A stretch of 64,000 nt of DNA. Origin: Aphis gossypii (lineage: Eukaryota; Arthropoda; Insecta; Hemiptera; Aphididae). Made by a program: the position numbers and the translations under genes. Numbering within the stretch: position 1 is the first letter of the stretch; each line of letters opens with the position of its first letter. Location: contig NC_065530.1 of the NCBI RefSeq assembly GCF_020184175.1, forward strand, positions 71,835,260 through 71,899,259, written 5' to 3'. Under the pieces are notes generated by a model, which saw nothing but the letters and a program-made list of their open reading frames with translations, was not told where the DNA came from and ran no database searches. Below are positions 39,111-53,800 of the stretch, piece after piece.

Positions 39111-42100
39111 TAATATTTTATATTTTATTGCCATTCTAATATACGAGAACCAATAATCGTACAAATCGTATAAATCGTGCGTGTGCGTGTGTGTACACTT
39201 TTATACGCATTATGTCAGTATGGAAATACATCGATGTCCGTACATATCATTATGTGTGTATATATATACGCGTAATATTATATTACGGCGGCATACACTA
39301 CTTTTTTGAAGTGGGCTCATATTAAATTGTTACTTTTCAAAAACGGTTATTTTTCTTCTGAATATATATGTATATAGATAATTTAGGTATTATACTCTAG
39401 TCACGTACTGCAGCTCTAAACGGCGCGCGAGCATACGTAGTAAGAGAGCGCGTTCGGGTCAATAATATTATAATCATTGATCTTTACTTCGCCATTGTAT
39501 TTTAGTACAATAATATTTCGATATCGTGTCGTCAACTAAATAAAATGAAGAAGAAAACGCCGATATCCAGATTAGTAGTTTTATAATGTGTATATAAAGT
39601 AAAATTCGCTTCGAATAATATTGTCTCCCCACTGAGTACCCAGACACGACAGACGAGCCGCCGCCAGGCTGAATCGTAATTGAAGAAAAAAAAAGATCCT
39701 GCTATTATAGACGAGGATTAATTCGACCATTAATAGTGGCCCGACGATGACAAAGGACCGACTCGGTGTGGGTATTTCGGTGGTTCGGTTGGTCTTGTTT
39801 GTCGCAAGTACATTTTATAATGCACCTATTATATATAACATCATATATTCACGGGCTTTGTTCAAACACCCTGTAAATCCGTAATCTGTACGGAAATCAT
39901 TATTTTATACGCGGCTTGATAATATAATATAATGTTGTACAACATACGTAGATATGCGTACGATCGTATTATTTATTACGCTGTTATTCGACAGAAATAC
40001 GCATAGTTAATCCTTACTCTAAAACCCCGTTTACGGATTCCGAAACCGAAAAGAGCACAACGCAATTGTACTCTACACGATAAAGTGATCGGTGAATATA
40101 ATATATAGTTTCGTGATAAGAGTTCTGAGGGGTATCCTTCGTGGTATTTTTCCCTCGTAGAATATGTATATTGTAACTTTAAACGTTTAGTTTTCGCCGC
40201 CTCCTTAAAAATGGTTCAAATGATGCTTAATAATTGCTTATAGATACATAATTAAAATAAATTATTATTACTTATTATTATTGCTTATTATTACTGTTTC
40301 AGTTTAATAAATGATATTAAATGTAATGTACTATGTTGTTTACTTCTATACAATATTTTTCCTCATTTTTAAGATTCTGGCGATTTATTATGATTTTGAA
40401 ACATTATTTCAACAATAGTTTTAATTTCATTTAAAATTAACAACCACTAAATACAACGACCCAATGTCCACTAGATTTATTTGTGTATGAAAATGTTATA
40501 GTAAGTAGGTATAAAAAAAATAAAAATAAATGGAATAAATATATTTGGTCCATTTTTTGATTATTACACTTTCTTGTGAAATAATTTTTCTAGACAATTT
40601 CATTATTAAAATATTTGATTTTTAAACTTTTTTTTATCAGAAATTACTCATAAAAAATGACAAAATCATTGCTATTAACACAGATATGGAAATTTTTTTG
40701 TTTCCATAAAAGTAACGAATTTTATTAACCCGTCCACCCGCCCACCCATATTATTCATTTATAACTACAGATATAGATAATAAGATTGACTGCTAACTCA
40801 AGATAATAGATTAAGCCAATATCAACCATATTTTGGGGAATCGAGTATTTTATAGTATTTTATTTTTATCATAGAATATTCTGGCCATTTTGCGCTTATA
40901 TTATTGCTTATTATCAAAGATAAATATTTTATACATTTTTCATTTATTTATATAGTTATTATTATAATAATACATAGTTATTTATAATATTATTTATTAA
41001 TTTATTATACAATTTATATTTATAATTGATAATACCTACGTCCTACACTAATTTCCATAAAAATGACAAGAAAAATGATGGCTTCGTTAGTTATCATTCA
41101 ATTATTATATCTGTGTTATGATATTATATAATATAGATTCTCTATTTTTAATTATCCAATGTTATATACATGTCATATGATAATTAATTGAATAGATTTA
41201 ATTTATACATAGGCGATTTTTCAGTGTTAAAAATATATTTCTATTATACCAACTTTTATTTAAGTTACATTACCGCGGATGAGTTAACTTAAGTCTATGA
41301 CAATATTTCAGTAAAACAATTCAAGTACATACTAACCTATATTGGCACCAAATACAATTTTAAATACTTTTTTCCTTATGAGTATTAAAATTATGGTATT
41401 TAAAATAGTTAATGTTTACACATGGTACCTACTGAATATTTTAAATTTTAAATGGTATTTAACACTTAGCAATAAAATGATTTGTTGTTGATTTTTATTA
41501 CAGTTAAAATGATTTTACATTATATTGAGTTTACCCTTCCATAAAAAATTAGCAAATGAACAAATGTACAGTAATGTAACTCTACTCTATTCAATATTTT
41601 GAGATCTGCCGTTGATGAAATACTTGTGTAAAATAATAATATTATTTGTATAATTACATATAGTGAAGTCAGATTATATAAGAATATTACATTATTACCA
41701 GTAGGTTCATTTTCATAAATTCTCTATTTTATCTAATAATATATTATAATGATATGTATATTGTATTATGAGTATGTTATATTATGAATACTTACCTATA
41801 TATTTTTTAATTATGACCAAATTTAAGTATCGAAATCAACAGGGTACCTATAGGTATAATGTATTCCTAATACTATATATAGATACTGTGTTTTGAATAA
41901 TTTTTTGTTTTAGGTTCAGTAAAACCTGCCGATCGTCGTTAAAGAAATTTATGATTATATACATTAAAAATATATTACAACACAATATCTATCAGAAAAA
42001 TGAATAGAAAATTGGGAGTTATAACACTTATAACTCAAATGAGTACCTATAGGTAGTAGGTACCTATTCTTAGATATGATACATTAATGCAATTATGAAT

Positions 42101-44634
42101 TAGTAAGTACCTATATCATAATATTATTATTGGTTTAAGTAAATATAAAATTATAATTATTTACATTGAATTATAATAATAATATTTACCAGTGCAAAAT
42201 TGAGGGGCGCAACAATGATTCTACTATCCAACTACAATAACTTTTTTTTATCATCGTTCATGTGGTAAGATATAAATCTTAGTTAAGCTTCTAAAAAGTC
42301 ATATTAAGGAATGTATTAAGCGTGAAAAATTCTAAAATGTATTTCTTTAGTGATGTGTATTAAAAATTAAATACAATACTATAAATTTAAATGTGATTAA
42401 TAACATTAAAAAAACAATTTTTTCCCGAAAATTGTACTCAACACTGAAATACGTCACTTTAAATTGTTAACATTAAAGAATATTGACGTAGAAAAATGTT
42501 CGTCGAAATATTATATAAAATCGAATAATATTAGTAAATGAAATACTATTACAAATCATTACAATAATAATATGACATATAATGCACGCAAGAGTAAGAG
42601 GAAGTAACAGCTCATTGATAACATATATTTATAATCATATCCACCGCATTTACCAAACAAAAGCGTAGGACGCGTTTTATATCAACCGAGATATCGGCAA
42701 CGCGTAATAGCATTTATAGTGAATCCGAATAAAAAATAGTAAATTAATGTTGTTAAAAATTCAAAATATTTATTTTAAATATTTTAATATTAAAACAGAA
42801 AAATAATGCAATACGGCTTATTGTAACTCACTGCATATAATATATTTAGTCACACAAATGCGAATACCAAAGACAAATACCCACACAGACTATACATATA
42901 TTACACAGATACGCAGATAATAATGGTATTATCCATAATATTAATACTAAAATACTAAATACCAATAATATACCATTTATAAAAAAAAAACTATATTATA
43001 ACAGTGAAGAAAATTATATTATACTTAAAATAACATTCGATTGTAATTTAGATAATTTTACTTACATTAACATTGCTATAGTGATCAGAAAAGAGTTCAT
43101 TTGAGTACCTACGTCACAATATAGTATTTAAACATTTTAAACCCGTCTGGTGTATACTCTATTGTAGTGGAATGAACTTAGGGACCCAGAGTAGTTTTCG
43201 ATAAGAATCCGAAAATATTTTAACCATTTACATCGAAACTAATAATTGACTGTCTGGTGTATAATATTACAACACGACTAAATGTCAACCTGTACGGTCC
43301 AGACAGAGCTAATGACTTACAAATTACAAGTATACGACATTTTTTACTCAAGGACTCAAAAATCTATCACTATATAACAATATAGTCTGTACAGCATAAA
43401 CTTGCGAACCAGATATATGCTTTAGATTTGTTATAATATATTATTACCACAAATATTTACATTGTATATTTTCAGAGGTTTGTTTAACAAATTATGTGTG
43501 CAGCTTATAAATTTTTCATTATTTCTATGACTGTTGTATTGTAGGGTTGTAGAATTAAAATGCATTAGGGTTTTTTTTAATTGATTATTTAAACTTACAG
43601 TTATTATTGGTAGTAATAAGTACATCTATAAGGGGGTCAGTTTAATTTACGGGAACAGCACATCTGTTACGGGTAAGTATTCATATTTTTTTTTAGGCGT
43701 TGTTATGTATACCGCACGAGTCTGAAGAAAATTAAAAATAATCGTCAAAAACTTGAAAATTTACCTGCGAAAAACGAATTTTGATAAGCACAGGATTCAC
43801 TTACTATTGTCTACTCTACTCCTAACTAATCATACAAGCACACAACGTATTACTGGGATCTGCAGACGTGATGATGCCAACGGAAGGACGTCTGTCGAAA
43901 TTAAAATTCACTGCCTACACAGTAAGATCACACAAATTATTACTTTTTATTGATCCTTACAACTTACTATAATTTATCATGCGAGCTTAACAATTTTATA
44001 TAATTATAAAAGTAGGTTCTACCATGATATATAGCAAGTAATCAACAAAAATATTTGATTATTTGTTATAGTCGGCCGTATCGCAAGTGAAAACGACTTT
44101 TCCATTTCGATCGCGACGTTTATCGCATCTGTTTAATCAATATATTGATTGCAACGTTATATTATAATTTATAAGATTTTTATCGACAATAATTACGACT
44201 TTTGCACATAATAATATTATCGTAGTATTCAATTTTTAATATTTGATAAACAAGTGAAAAATTCTATTATCATCCATTCACTAATCACCTATCGTATTAA
44301 GATACTATCTTTACACTCTTCATTAATTGAACTTTTAATTTGTTTGCCGATATATTCTTATATTTTGAATATTAACTAAATAACATTTACGTAACATAGA
44401 ATAATGACAAGACTATATGGCTTTATACAAGTGTAAAAAGTAAAAATAAACTTAAGTAAGCAATAATTTCAAAGCCACATTATAATAATAACACATTAAG
44501 ATTTATTTATTTACAAGCATGCAAATATTTTATCACTCAAAATAATGTCGAAAAAAAATTATTACTTAAATGTTAAAATGATTTATAATGCATAAAGTTT
44601 CTGTACTATAATTTGTTTTAATCAACCAGCAATT
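39111..44634. other. Spacer between srp and GATAe
   Basis: Mostly AT-rich. CpG-enriched spots at 39400-39480, 39640-39790 and 42640-42720 could be regulatory. The plus-strand frame at 43753-43953 and acceptor- and donor-like words near 43670-43760 do not build a gene. No RNA gene or transposon was identified. Confidence 0.45.
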
Positions 44635-44640
44635 TTTATT
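44635..44640 (-). terminator. Candidate poly(A) signal of srp
   Basis: This is the first canonical AATAAA on the minus strand after the srp stop codon at 45444-45446, implying a 3' UTR of about 800 bases. None occurs between it and the stop. Confidence 0.35.
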
Positions 44641-45443
44641 TAATTAATTTTACATAGTTCTTAACGGCTTTTTGTGTAAAAATATATCGATTGATCCTAC
44701 ACGTTTAAATTAGTAAATAAATCGCTCGGAACTATGACTAAATAATTACAATTTTACAACAACAAATATATCTATTATAATAATAATGATGACAAATATT
44801 ATTTTAAAATTAACATGCTATAATTTTCGGATTCAGTAAATATTTTTTTTTAGATTAAACTATCACTAATAAAAATTTTTCAACAATTTTCTAATCACAA
44901 TCTCTAATTGATCAAAAACGATGTCTTAAAAATTAAAATAATATTTTTCAAGCAACTGATATTAATATTAACAAATTAAGTACATCATATGTACAATAAA
45001 TTAAGGACTTATAAGTATAAGAATGTACAATACAGTAAATGGTACTTAACAAATCAGTGTTTTATAAATAGAGATTCAACTAGAACAAAAAATAAAATAA
45101 AATATTGTACTTGTGATTAAATAAAATTACTTATATGAGCTTATAAATTTAAGTTTCATAAATTTTGTTTCTTGAACGTAATATAAATATATATGCAGTC
45201 TTTGCTTTTTGAAAAAAAAAAACTCCTAAAATAATGTCTTTGAAAATTGCCTACATTTCAATCAGTAATGTATGTACTATATATAATAATGTAATTAGTT
45301 AAATAATGTAAATAATAATAATATAAATAAAACATAATAATTTTTTCATTTTGTTCGTTAATGATAAATATAGATATAATAATATTGAAATCAACAAGGT
45401 TGATAACACTCTAAAGAATAATCAAGGAGAAATAAACTAACTT

Positions 45444-45733
45444 TTAGGAATTAACTGACATGGTTAGAACACTAGGCCTATCTTTGTTGCCGGTGTTTAT
45501 GTTATTATTGTTGTTGTTGTTGTTATTGTTGTTGTTGGCAGATGCTAGGCTTACTATATGTGGACTGTTGATAGACTCTTGCGATGACTCTGACTTGATG
45601 ACGTCATAGTATGCGGGTGTTATATGTGTGGCTGTTTGATATAAGTTGGTGTATGCAAGACCCGAACTAGCACTGCCATGATTCAAAACACTTCCGGATG
45701 TACGGTGACAGTCACTATAGTTATGTTCAGACG
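45444..45733 (-). CDS. srp: srp last coding exon
   Basis: The acceptor TTCTTATAG precedes 45733. Two bases finish a Pro codon, then 95 codons lead to TAA. The peptide has a Ser/His-rich start, the pattern DVIKSESSQES (IKSE, a possible sumoylation site) and a run of 12 Asn. No domain is known; C-termini of Serpent proteins diverge quickly. Confidence 0.82.
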
Positions 45734-48700
45734 CTATAAGAAAAAAATTCTTAATCAGTATTTTACATTAATTAATAACGTATACTATAGTAGGTAAATA
45801 AAAATTGCATAACAAAAATTAAAGGGTTTAAAAAACTAAGTGTACCTGAACTCATATTAATAATAACATACTTCAATAACATTATAAAAGGTTTAAATAT
45901 TCATGAACATTATTATCTAACAGTGTGCAAGTATAGGAAATAACCAGTATAAAAAGAGCCCTTTTTTAGTACTTAGAAGTAGTAATAATAAGAATTATAA
46001 TAATAATGACTATCATTATTATTATTATTTATCGAGTAAACACTATGCACTAGTAGTGATGCTTAATAACAAATAGTAAATTTTGTCGCTATCATATTTT
46101 ATAGTCATTATTGAACAGATATTGCGTGCATTATCTACAGATTAGTAATAACTGTGTAACTTTTAACGACCATAGATTTATAATTAAAATTAAATATTCA
46201 ATACAAGTTCTTCTTTCATATAATCATACCATAACAAAATAATGATAGTAAATAAAATATTTGACTTACGTATTTCTTGTTTAATTCTCTTAGGTTCTGG
46301 CTCGATTTTAGATCCACCTTTGGGCTTGCGTTTTCGCGTCTAAAAATTACAATTAAAATATTCAAATTAAATACAAAATAATAAAAAAATATCTATACAT
46401 TTTATGGCCCAATCATTAGTCGAAAATACATCAATAAAGTGGGCGAGATTAAATTGAGTAATGAATATTGTGAAAGTGAGTTTAAATATAAAATGTCATA
46501 TTCCTATTAAAAATAAAATAATAATCACCTGAATAGAGTCCTTTTTCATTGTAAGTGGTCTCTTCACGCCATGTAACTTAAAGTATAGACCGCATGCATT
46601 ACACACAGGTTCGCCTACTTGATTTCTGCGCCACAACGACGTGGTGGCCGTTTGACAATTTGTGCACTGTAATCCTTGACGTCTAGATGCATTTTGCTAA
46701 AAAATAAATTAAAAACATTTTTATCGTTATTTTTTGCATAAGTAACACAGCATGATGTTCTTTGCGCTTGTTATATGGCCGTTGTTAAGAGAATTTAAAA
46801 CATGTAGTACAAAGCGTCTAGTCATCGAGGAGCCTAGACCGGAAGAACCCGTCGCGATTTCAAATTTTGTTTATGAATGAACACACAGATTAATAACCCC
46901 GTATCTATGTTGTGACAGATTAGAAAACGGTCATAATAACGTTATAATCTATACAAATGTTTTTAAAGACGTGATAACGGAAGCCGGTGAATTCGATTAT
47001 TATTAGTAGCACGTGTTGTGGTTAGTGAAACTTTATTATGATTAGAAGTATACATTTCTTCGCCACTGGTATTATATACATCGTTGCCGACCGATATCAT
47101 AATATAATCTCGAAAGATATTAAAATAGAAAATATTGTTAACTTTAAAATACGTACCATTCTTCTCGTGGTTTTCTCTTCCAATCCGCTGGCTCCAGATG
47201 ATCTTGCAAAACTTGCGGGCACATGATGATACAGAGGACCCTTATAGAAATCCCCAGAACCGGACGAGCTTGGGCCGGAAGCCACTAGAACAACAATAAA
47301 TAAATAAACGATGTTAAAATGTACTCATTTTTAAAAAGATTTAAAATTTTTAAGATGACGACCGACCAAAATGAAGACAGTCATCAGAGAGGGAATTATA
47401 TGTATAATAAAAATAATTTATAAATAAAAACATCAATTTACTAATAAAACGGCTGGTTACCAGGTATTTCTACAAGGGCTCTCGTTGCGTTAGTGAAGGG
47501 AGAGAGATCGTCCTGAAACGCTATTAGAATCACTTACCTGGAGAGCTGTAGTTACCCGATCCAGTAATTATAGGTATTTTTTTTATGTATACCTTCGCGT
47601 CTATAATTCTTCATGTTTTTTTTATTTTTGAATACCCCAAGACAGAGACAACAAACAATAAGCGAACAAAAGCTTATACATGCAAATCGTATGTTTTTAG
47701 GTGCGCGTATAAGCTGCAAAGGATTTTCTTTTTATAATCACTAACCAGCCGTTTGGGTTGTTTCACTAAGGGCCTGTTTATGCCGTTCATCTTGTAGTAA
47801 AGTCCACACGCGTTGCACAAGTAATGGCCGGTACCGTCGCGCCTCCACAATGGCGTGGAAACCGCTCCGCAATTCACGCACTCGCGACCCTCGCAAAATA
47901 TTTCCATCTCATCGACTGCATAATATATGTAGATATATTATATAATATATATATGTGCACATACAAAATACGACACTATGTCAACACGTCTACAGCAATC
48001 GACTACACCCTATTTATTGTACAATATATTGAGGGGTGGTAGTAGTAGTGGTGTACGAGAAGGGGAGAAGGCGTGACTAGTCATGTCAAGTATATAATAT
48101 ATTCGCGATGCCTAGCTACGAAGTTGTCCAGAAGAGTTTGCCCGTTTATCAACAGCAACTCCCTCTACCCAATAAAATGTACAAAGACTACATAATAATA
48201 TATAAATGCAGAAATGACGTGTTTTTAATTTATTATTTATTCGATTCATATAATATACACCGCACTACCGTACAAATCCATTTCGTTTAATTAGAGATTA
48301 ATCGGCCGCCTTAAACGCGCAGGCAGACTAAATGCAAATACTGAAATTATGCTTTTGTAATTAAAACATTTAATATGTTATTTTTATGACTTACATCATA
48401 GGATATACACGTACTCGTATCCCACTTAAAATAAAACACAGTAGAGTAAAAACATAAAATAACGCGGTTTTAGAGAAACGGTCGTAAACTTGAGATCAAC
48501 ATATGTGTTTTGAATAAATATATACTAATCGATATCCTGGGGAGTCGTCTTCATCACACACTTGCAGAGGGTTTTAGCGCCGCGGCGAACGCACACATTA
48601 GCGAGTGGGTGATTCGATAAATATTTGACGAGGTGGTCCGAAGGCAAATATTAAAAAGGGCAAAAAAAAAAAAGGTCTATTAGAGGATTTAATATTTAAG

Positions 48701-50844
48701 GCACGATATTATTTTACTGTCCCTCGTCCCACCCTAACCGTGTCATATACACCAACGCCCCCGAGGTCAACAAGCCGTGTAAACGTCAACAATCGTCCTG
48801 TATAGCTCGTGACACGACCCTTCGCTGGCGGTGAACCGATAAACAGTAATATCGTATCGGTGGATTGATTACAATCGAGACGGACCGTCAACTACCCGTC
48901 ATCCATCGATGGTCGTTCTACAGAGTTATCTAAGGGCAACATGTGTAGAAACAAATAGACGGATGATGATGATGGTGTCAATAACGAGAGGAAAATAAAA
49001 AACTTATAACGCGCGCCACCGTAAATGACTTATATAAAAAGAAATACAAGACTAAATATAATATTGTTTTGTAGAAATTTCTGCGAATATTTGAAAAATT
49101 CATACCATCACTATTCGCAGAATAAATATATTTCGTAAATAATTAAAATCGTATAATTTACCTACACTCAATATTAATTAGTTTTAAACAGTTGTACGAC
49201 ACAAGCCGGTCGCGCAAGCCTGAAATGTGCGTCCGAATCACTATACGTGACATTAGCCACGTTCGATTAGTACTACGACAATTAAAAATGGCACGCAATT
49301 GCGATTAACACGTAAGAAAAAATAACTAACTATAATATATTATATATACATATTATTTTTTGTGTGCGTTCAAATACGAGCGAAACCATTACATATAGTA
49401 CCTACATATTATTATGTGTTATTTTAGAAGGGCATCTACTGTATAGTGTGGAGGCTATTGATCCTGCTCGGTGCATAATTTTTCGTTTCCAACATGGCCG
49501 TTACTGATAACGAGCTTCCGTTTTCCGCGTATAATTCGGGCTCTGGGCATAATGGTTATCAAGGGAGCAACGAAATGTGTGATAAAACAGCAGGGAAAAA
49601 TACAAAAAAAAAAAATTAACGGAAAACGTACATAGTAAATACAATGATAACGAAACGGTGACTTAACCTAGTTTTTATATTTTAATATTCATTGTCCGCT
49701 TGTTATTATATTTGTATAGACTATCGTATTATAGGAGAGAGAATTCAAATAATTATAGTGTATACAGAGTATACACACACCGGCTGCGAGGAAACTACGT
49801 CGAACGTTGAATCTATATCATAGAGCACAATTTACAATATTAGAAACGTTAACGATTTCGTTAGTGACAAACACCACCACAACGGGTACACTTTTAGATT
49901 TACAATTCGAAAAAAACAATATCATTCCGAGTAAACACTGCAGTATATTATACTGTCGTAATGCGTATATATATATATATATATATAAATGAAACTAAAC
50001 GACGCGACGTCAACATGTATATAAAATGTATTTGTACACTACAGTTCATTTGATTATATTAAAAGATAAATCCTGACGAGTCAATCTTGCATCAATAGGT
50101 TAAAAAATAAATATTGTCAACAGGCAATCGTTTTGTTAAGAACTGGTATTTTTTTTTTTTTTTACTTTTTTTTGTCAACTAGTAAACTTATTTAGAAATT
50201 ATGAACACAACGGCGTAATTATATAGTGTATAAATATTAAGTATAATATCCGTCAGATTCGTAACCGTGTATGATTTGCCTGTAGATTTAAATACGAAAT
50301 CTGTATGCGATTAAATTAAAAATTTGAATACCGGGTGGTATAAATATTATTATTTATATAGTGTAATAACAAATATTATATTATATATGTAACAAAGCGG
50401 CATATGATAGTCTGCCTATTTGGGTATATTATTAAGTAGCAGCGACAACGGTGGTGGTTTTGGTTGGGTTAGGTCACAACCCGACCTCGAACACGTTTTT
50501 ACCACCAGCCGACGAACATTAATCAAAGACGGGGGATGCACGATATTTGGACAAGACGGGAGAACACACACGTCGCACAATATATATTGGCACTCACGAC
50601 ATTCGATCACGAGGGGGTTGTGTTATGTGTGTGTGTGTGTGTGTGTGTGTGTATGCGAGGAGCATATTATAATCAATATTTACGAGTATTTATACAAAGT
50701 ATTATAATATTATTATACATTTTATAGTGTTGTGTATTGATATTGAAAAAAAAAAGGCAAAGGGCAAAAGGCGAGTTCGCGAACACGTGTTACTTATACG
50801 ACCACACAAATGTATACACGATAATAACATGTAAGTACAGGGTT

Positions 50845-50878
<34 letters not shown>

Positions 50879-53800
50879 ACCAGACGGCAGCAGACCGGTG
50901 TCCCTAAATGGGCGTTTAATTAATGGCAAACAGATATTATTATTATTGAATCGTATGCGATGTAAACCGAGACGGTTCCCACTTCGATCCTCGAACGCAC
51001 ACATTGTTTTTGTATTATTGCTATTAAAATACGTATACACACGACGGGCAAGCCCGCAAAGGGTTCCGGTCGCTTTGGGTGGGCAGTTTTGCAGCGCGCG
51101 CGCCTAGAGAAAAAAAACACCTACCCTATTAATCGGTCACCTCGCCACGGGGGATTCGACGACGACAAAGTCTTCGCTCAATCTCTTTTAAACGACTATT
51201 ATTATTATTGGTTTTTTTTTTTTACACATTTTGTTGGGTCGTAACCGACCCGGGTCTAGACCGTACGGCACACGCGTATAGTAAGTATTATGGTATATTA
51301 CATCTTTTGGTAAACACCGCGATACGCACACGCCACACGCATTCGCACACATGCGCGGGGCGCGCGCACACACACACACACACAATAATTATAATAATAA
51401 ATGTGTAAAACATGTATAATTATGGTATTGGAGTTTTTCAAGTTCACGCGTATACATTTTAACGCTGCACGATAACCGATAACATCGGCGTTAAAGGAAG
51501 ATAAAATATATTCAAAAACACTATTGTCCCGATGAATGTAATATTATTTTTTTGTCCTAAAGATTTTCTGAAAACGTCTTACAGATTTAAACGTCGGTCA
51601 TCACATATAAATCACTAAAATAAAATGCATATAATATACTTACGAGCTGACAGCGAAGCGGCGGCCGAGAACGCATTTGGCCGACTCCTTCCCGTCTGAT
51701 TGTTGATCGTCATTGGAGCGTAGTTTATAGTGCCGTCGGTGTTCGCGTAACCCGCGGCGGCCGTGGCCCACTGGAGCGACGAGGTGTCCCCCGGGCCACC
51801 GTTGTTGACGGCTGCGGCGGTCAGATGGTACGGTGTCACGCCGGGTGTGGCAATCGAGTGGTATGATGACGTGGCTGACCGGGAAGAACCTACAGGAGCT
51901 GTGTACGCGGAAGCTGACGACGTATGTGTACTGAAACGCTGAGCGAAAGCTGGCAGACCACCGCCATTGTGGTTGGACTGCTGCTGTTTGGTTGTCGACG
52001 ATGGAGAATATCCTCCGGTTCCGTCTTCGGACACGACTGCAGCAGGGGAAAAACAAGAAAAAGCGGTTCAAGTAACGGCAAATTTCGAAAACGGGCAAGT
52101 TTGTATATAAAGTAGGTAGGTATCTAGGTATAGGCGCAGTAAATTATAAGTGGAAATGTAAATATCGTCGGCTTACCTGTGGACCACATTTGGTTGCCGG
52201 CCACGGATGTGATGATGTTGTTGGCCTGCTGTTGATTGAGTTCGGGCGAGGACGTGAAATAATGTGGCAGGGAAGTCGAATACTGCAAGCCGCCTCCGCC
52301 GTTACTTCTCTGGTACATGGATGAACTGTGCAGAAAACAAAGTATAACGATCAGAAAGCTGCATGGCGCGATTAGTTTTGTCGGACCCGAACGAGTGTGA
52401 CCGACGGTCGTTAGGGTTACGACTTATATATATTATATATGCGTACAAGTATTATACATATATATATAACGGAAAAGATACTAGGAATGTGTGAGAGAGG
52501 GAAAGGGAAGAAAAATATAGTGTACCTATGTTAAAGAGAGAATAAAAGATCAGAGGTACAACTGATCACTGTCCGACGCGAACTGGCCAACACCCGACAA
52601 GACAGCCGACCCGATGGTACGTGTCTCACTAAGCTGCGATTGCGACCTTGAGGTCTTGGCCAATGTTTTCACCAGGCGACACGTTCAGCCTTGGCGCCGA
52701 GCATCAAAATACGTTATTATGGACTTGTCGGGCGAAAACAGAAGGGGTACGTGGAGGAGAGGAAGAGGCACAAAATTTTCTATTACATTATATACTAGGT
52801 ACCTACTTTATTATTATTATTATTATTACACTGTCTTATTTAACACTCGATGAGTAACACAACAAGTAACAGGGAGAGGAGGTCGTTACAGATCTCTTAA
52901 AAACGCCCCACTGATAAGATTAAAATAATATTCAAATTTACTACGACAATCGACAACATTTCCCCTTACGTCTTGAGCATAACGATCTAAAGGGTTGTAG
53001 CCATTTTTGAGATGTATAAGGCCCTGACGAAATAGACCTCACGTCGAGAGATCACAACTGCACTGCAATAGATACTGCAATTTATTTAATACTAAATTGT
53101 ACCTAATATATAAGATAGATATATTTAGGTATATAGGTGTAGTTTTTTATTCCATTGACATGCCTAGTAGGTTTAGCAGAACAAAACATTTAAAACGACT
53201 GCAGCACGATATATCAACGTAACATATATGATTAGGTACAGAAATACAAAACTACGTAATTGTAACTCGAACGACCACGTTCGCTGCAGAAAACAATGTT
53301 TTCTTAAACTCGTATTCATTCTACGTTTAAAAATCTTAAATATTTTATTTAATTTACGATGATATTGTATTATATTCTAGGTTATTAATGTATATAAATA
53401 TACACTTGTTTATGGTAAGTAGTTATGTGACAAAATACAGCAATAAAAGTTAACGTAAATAATGATATACACATCATAACAATTAGAACCCATGGTCAAT
53501 CGACCGCGTGCAGAATCTCCTTAACGAACTGGTCACAAATTGTGAACAATTTTGAAATTGAAACTACAGACGTGATCTCTGGCTTTAAACATGCCGCTAA
53601 TGGTGTTCGATCGTACGTGATCGTATGTGCCAAACGTCGGCGTATAGCTCTCGATAAAAACCACGCATACCGAATTCCCGAGAAAACCAAAGAAAAGGGT
53701 TTAGCCGAACGCCGGCGCGTTTTTTTAGTACAATTATTAATATGTAATAATTATTATACGTTAAGTATACATTATTAATTATACCTACGTAATACTATGA

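Larger units (their letters stand above)
47916..51643. other. srp intron before the alternative exons
   Basis: This intron carries a CpG-rich part (48540-48920), another at 50410-50600 and 50880-51400, and three dinucleotide repeats listed separately. A Cys-rich minus-strand frame at 50416-50610 does not fit splice phases. Regulatory elements are plausible. Confidence 0.5.

Noticed and set aside
47742..47745. Donor TTA|GTGATT ending the N-finger exon at 47742 so that it joins the 47284 exon in frame
   Set aside because: It lacks G at -1 and +5, and the join would make an inter-finger linker more than twice the family length. CTG|GTTAGT and a direct join to the C-finger exon give the normal spacing.
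50416..50610. Cys-rich minus-strand frame in the srp intron, considered as another alternative exon
   Set aside because: No acceptor and donor with the required phases flank it, and the Cys spacing fits no finger type I know.
53496..53778. Overlapping frames on both strands (64 and 78 codons) in a CpG-rich patch
   Set aside because: They have no splice fit with srp and no recognised motif. The openness is explained by local GC content.
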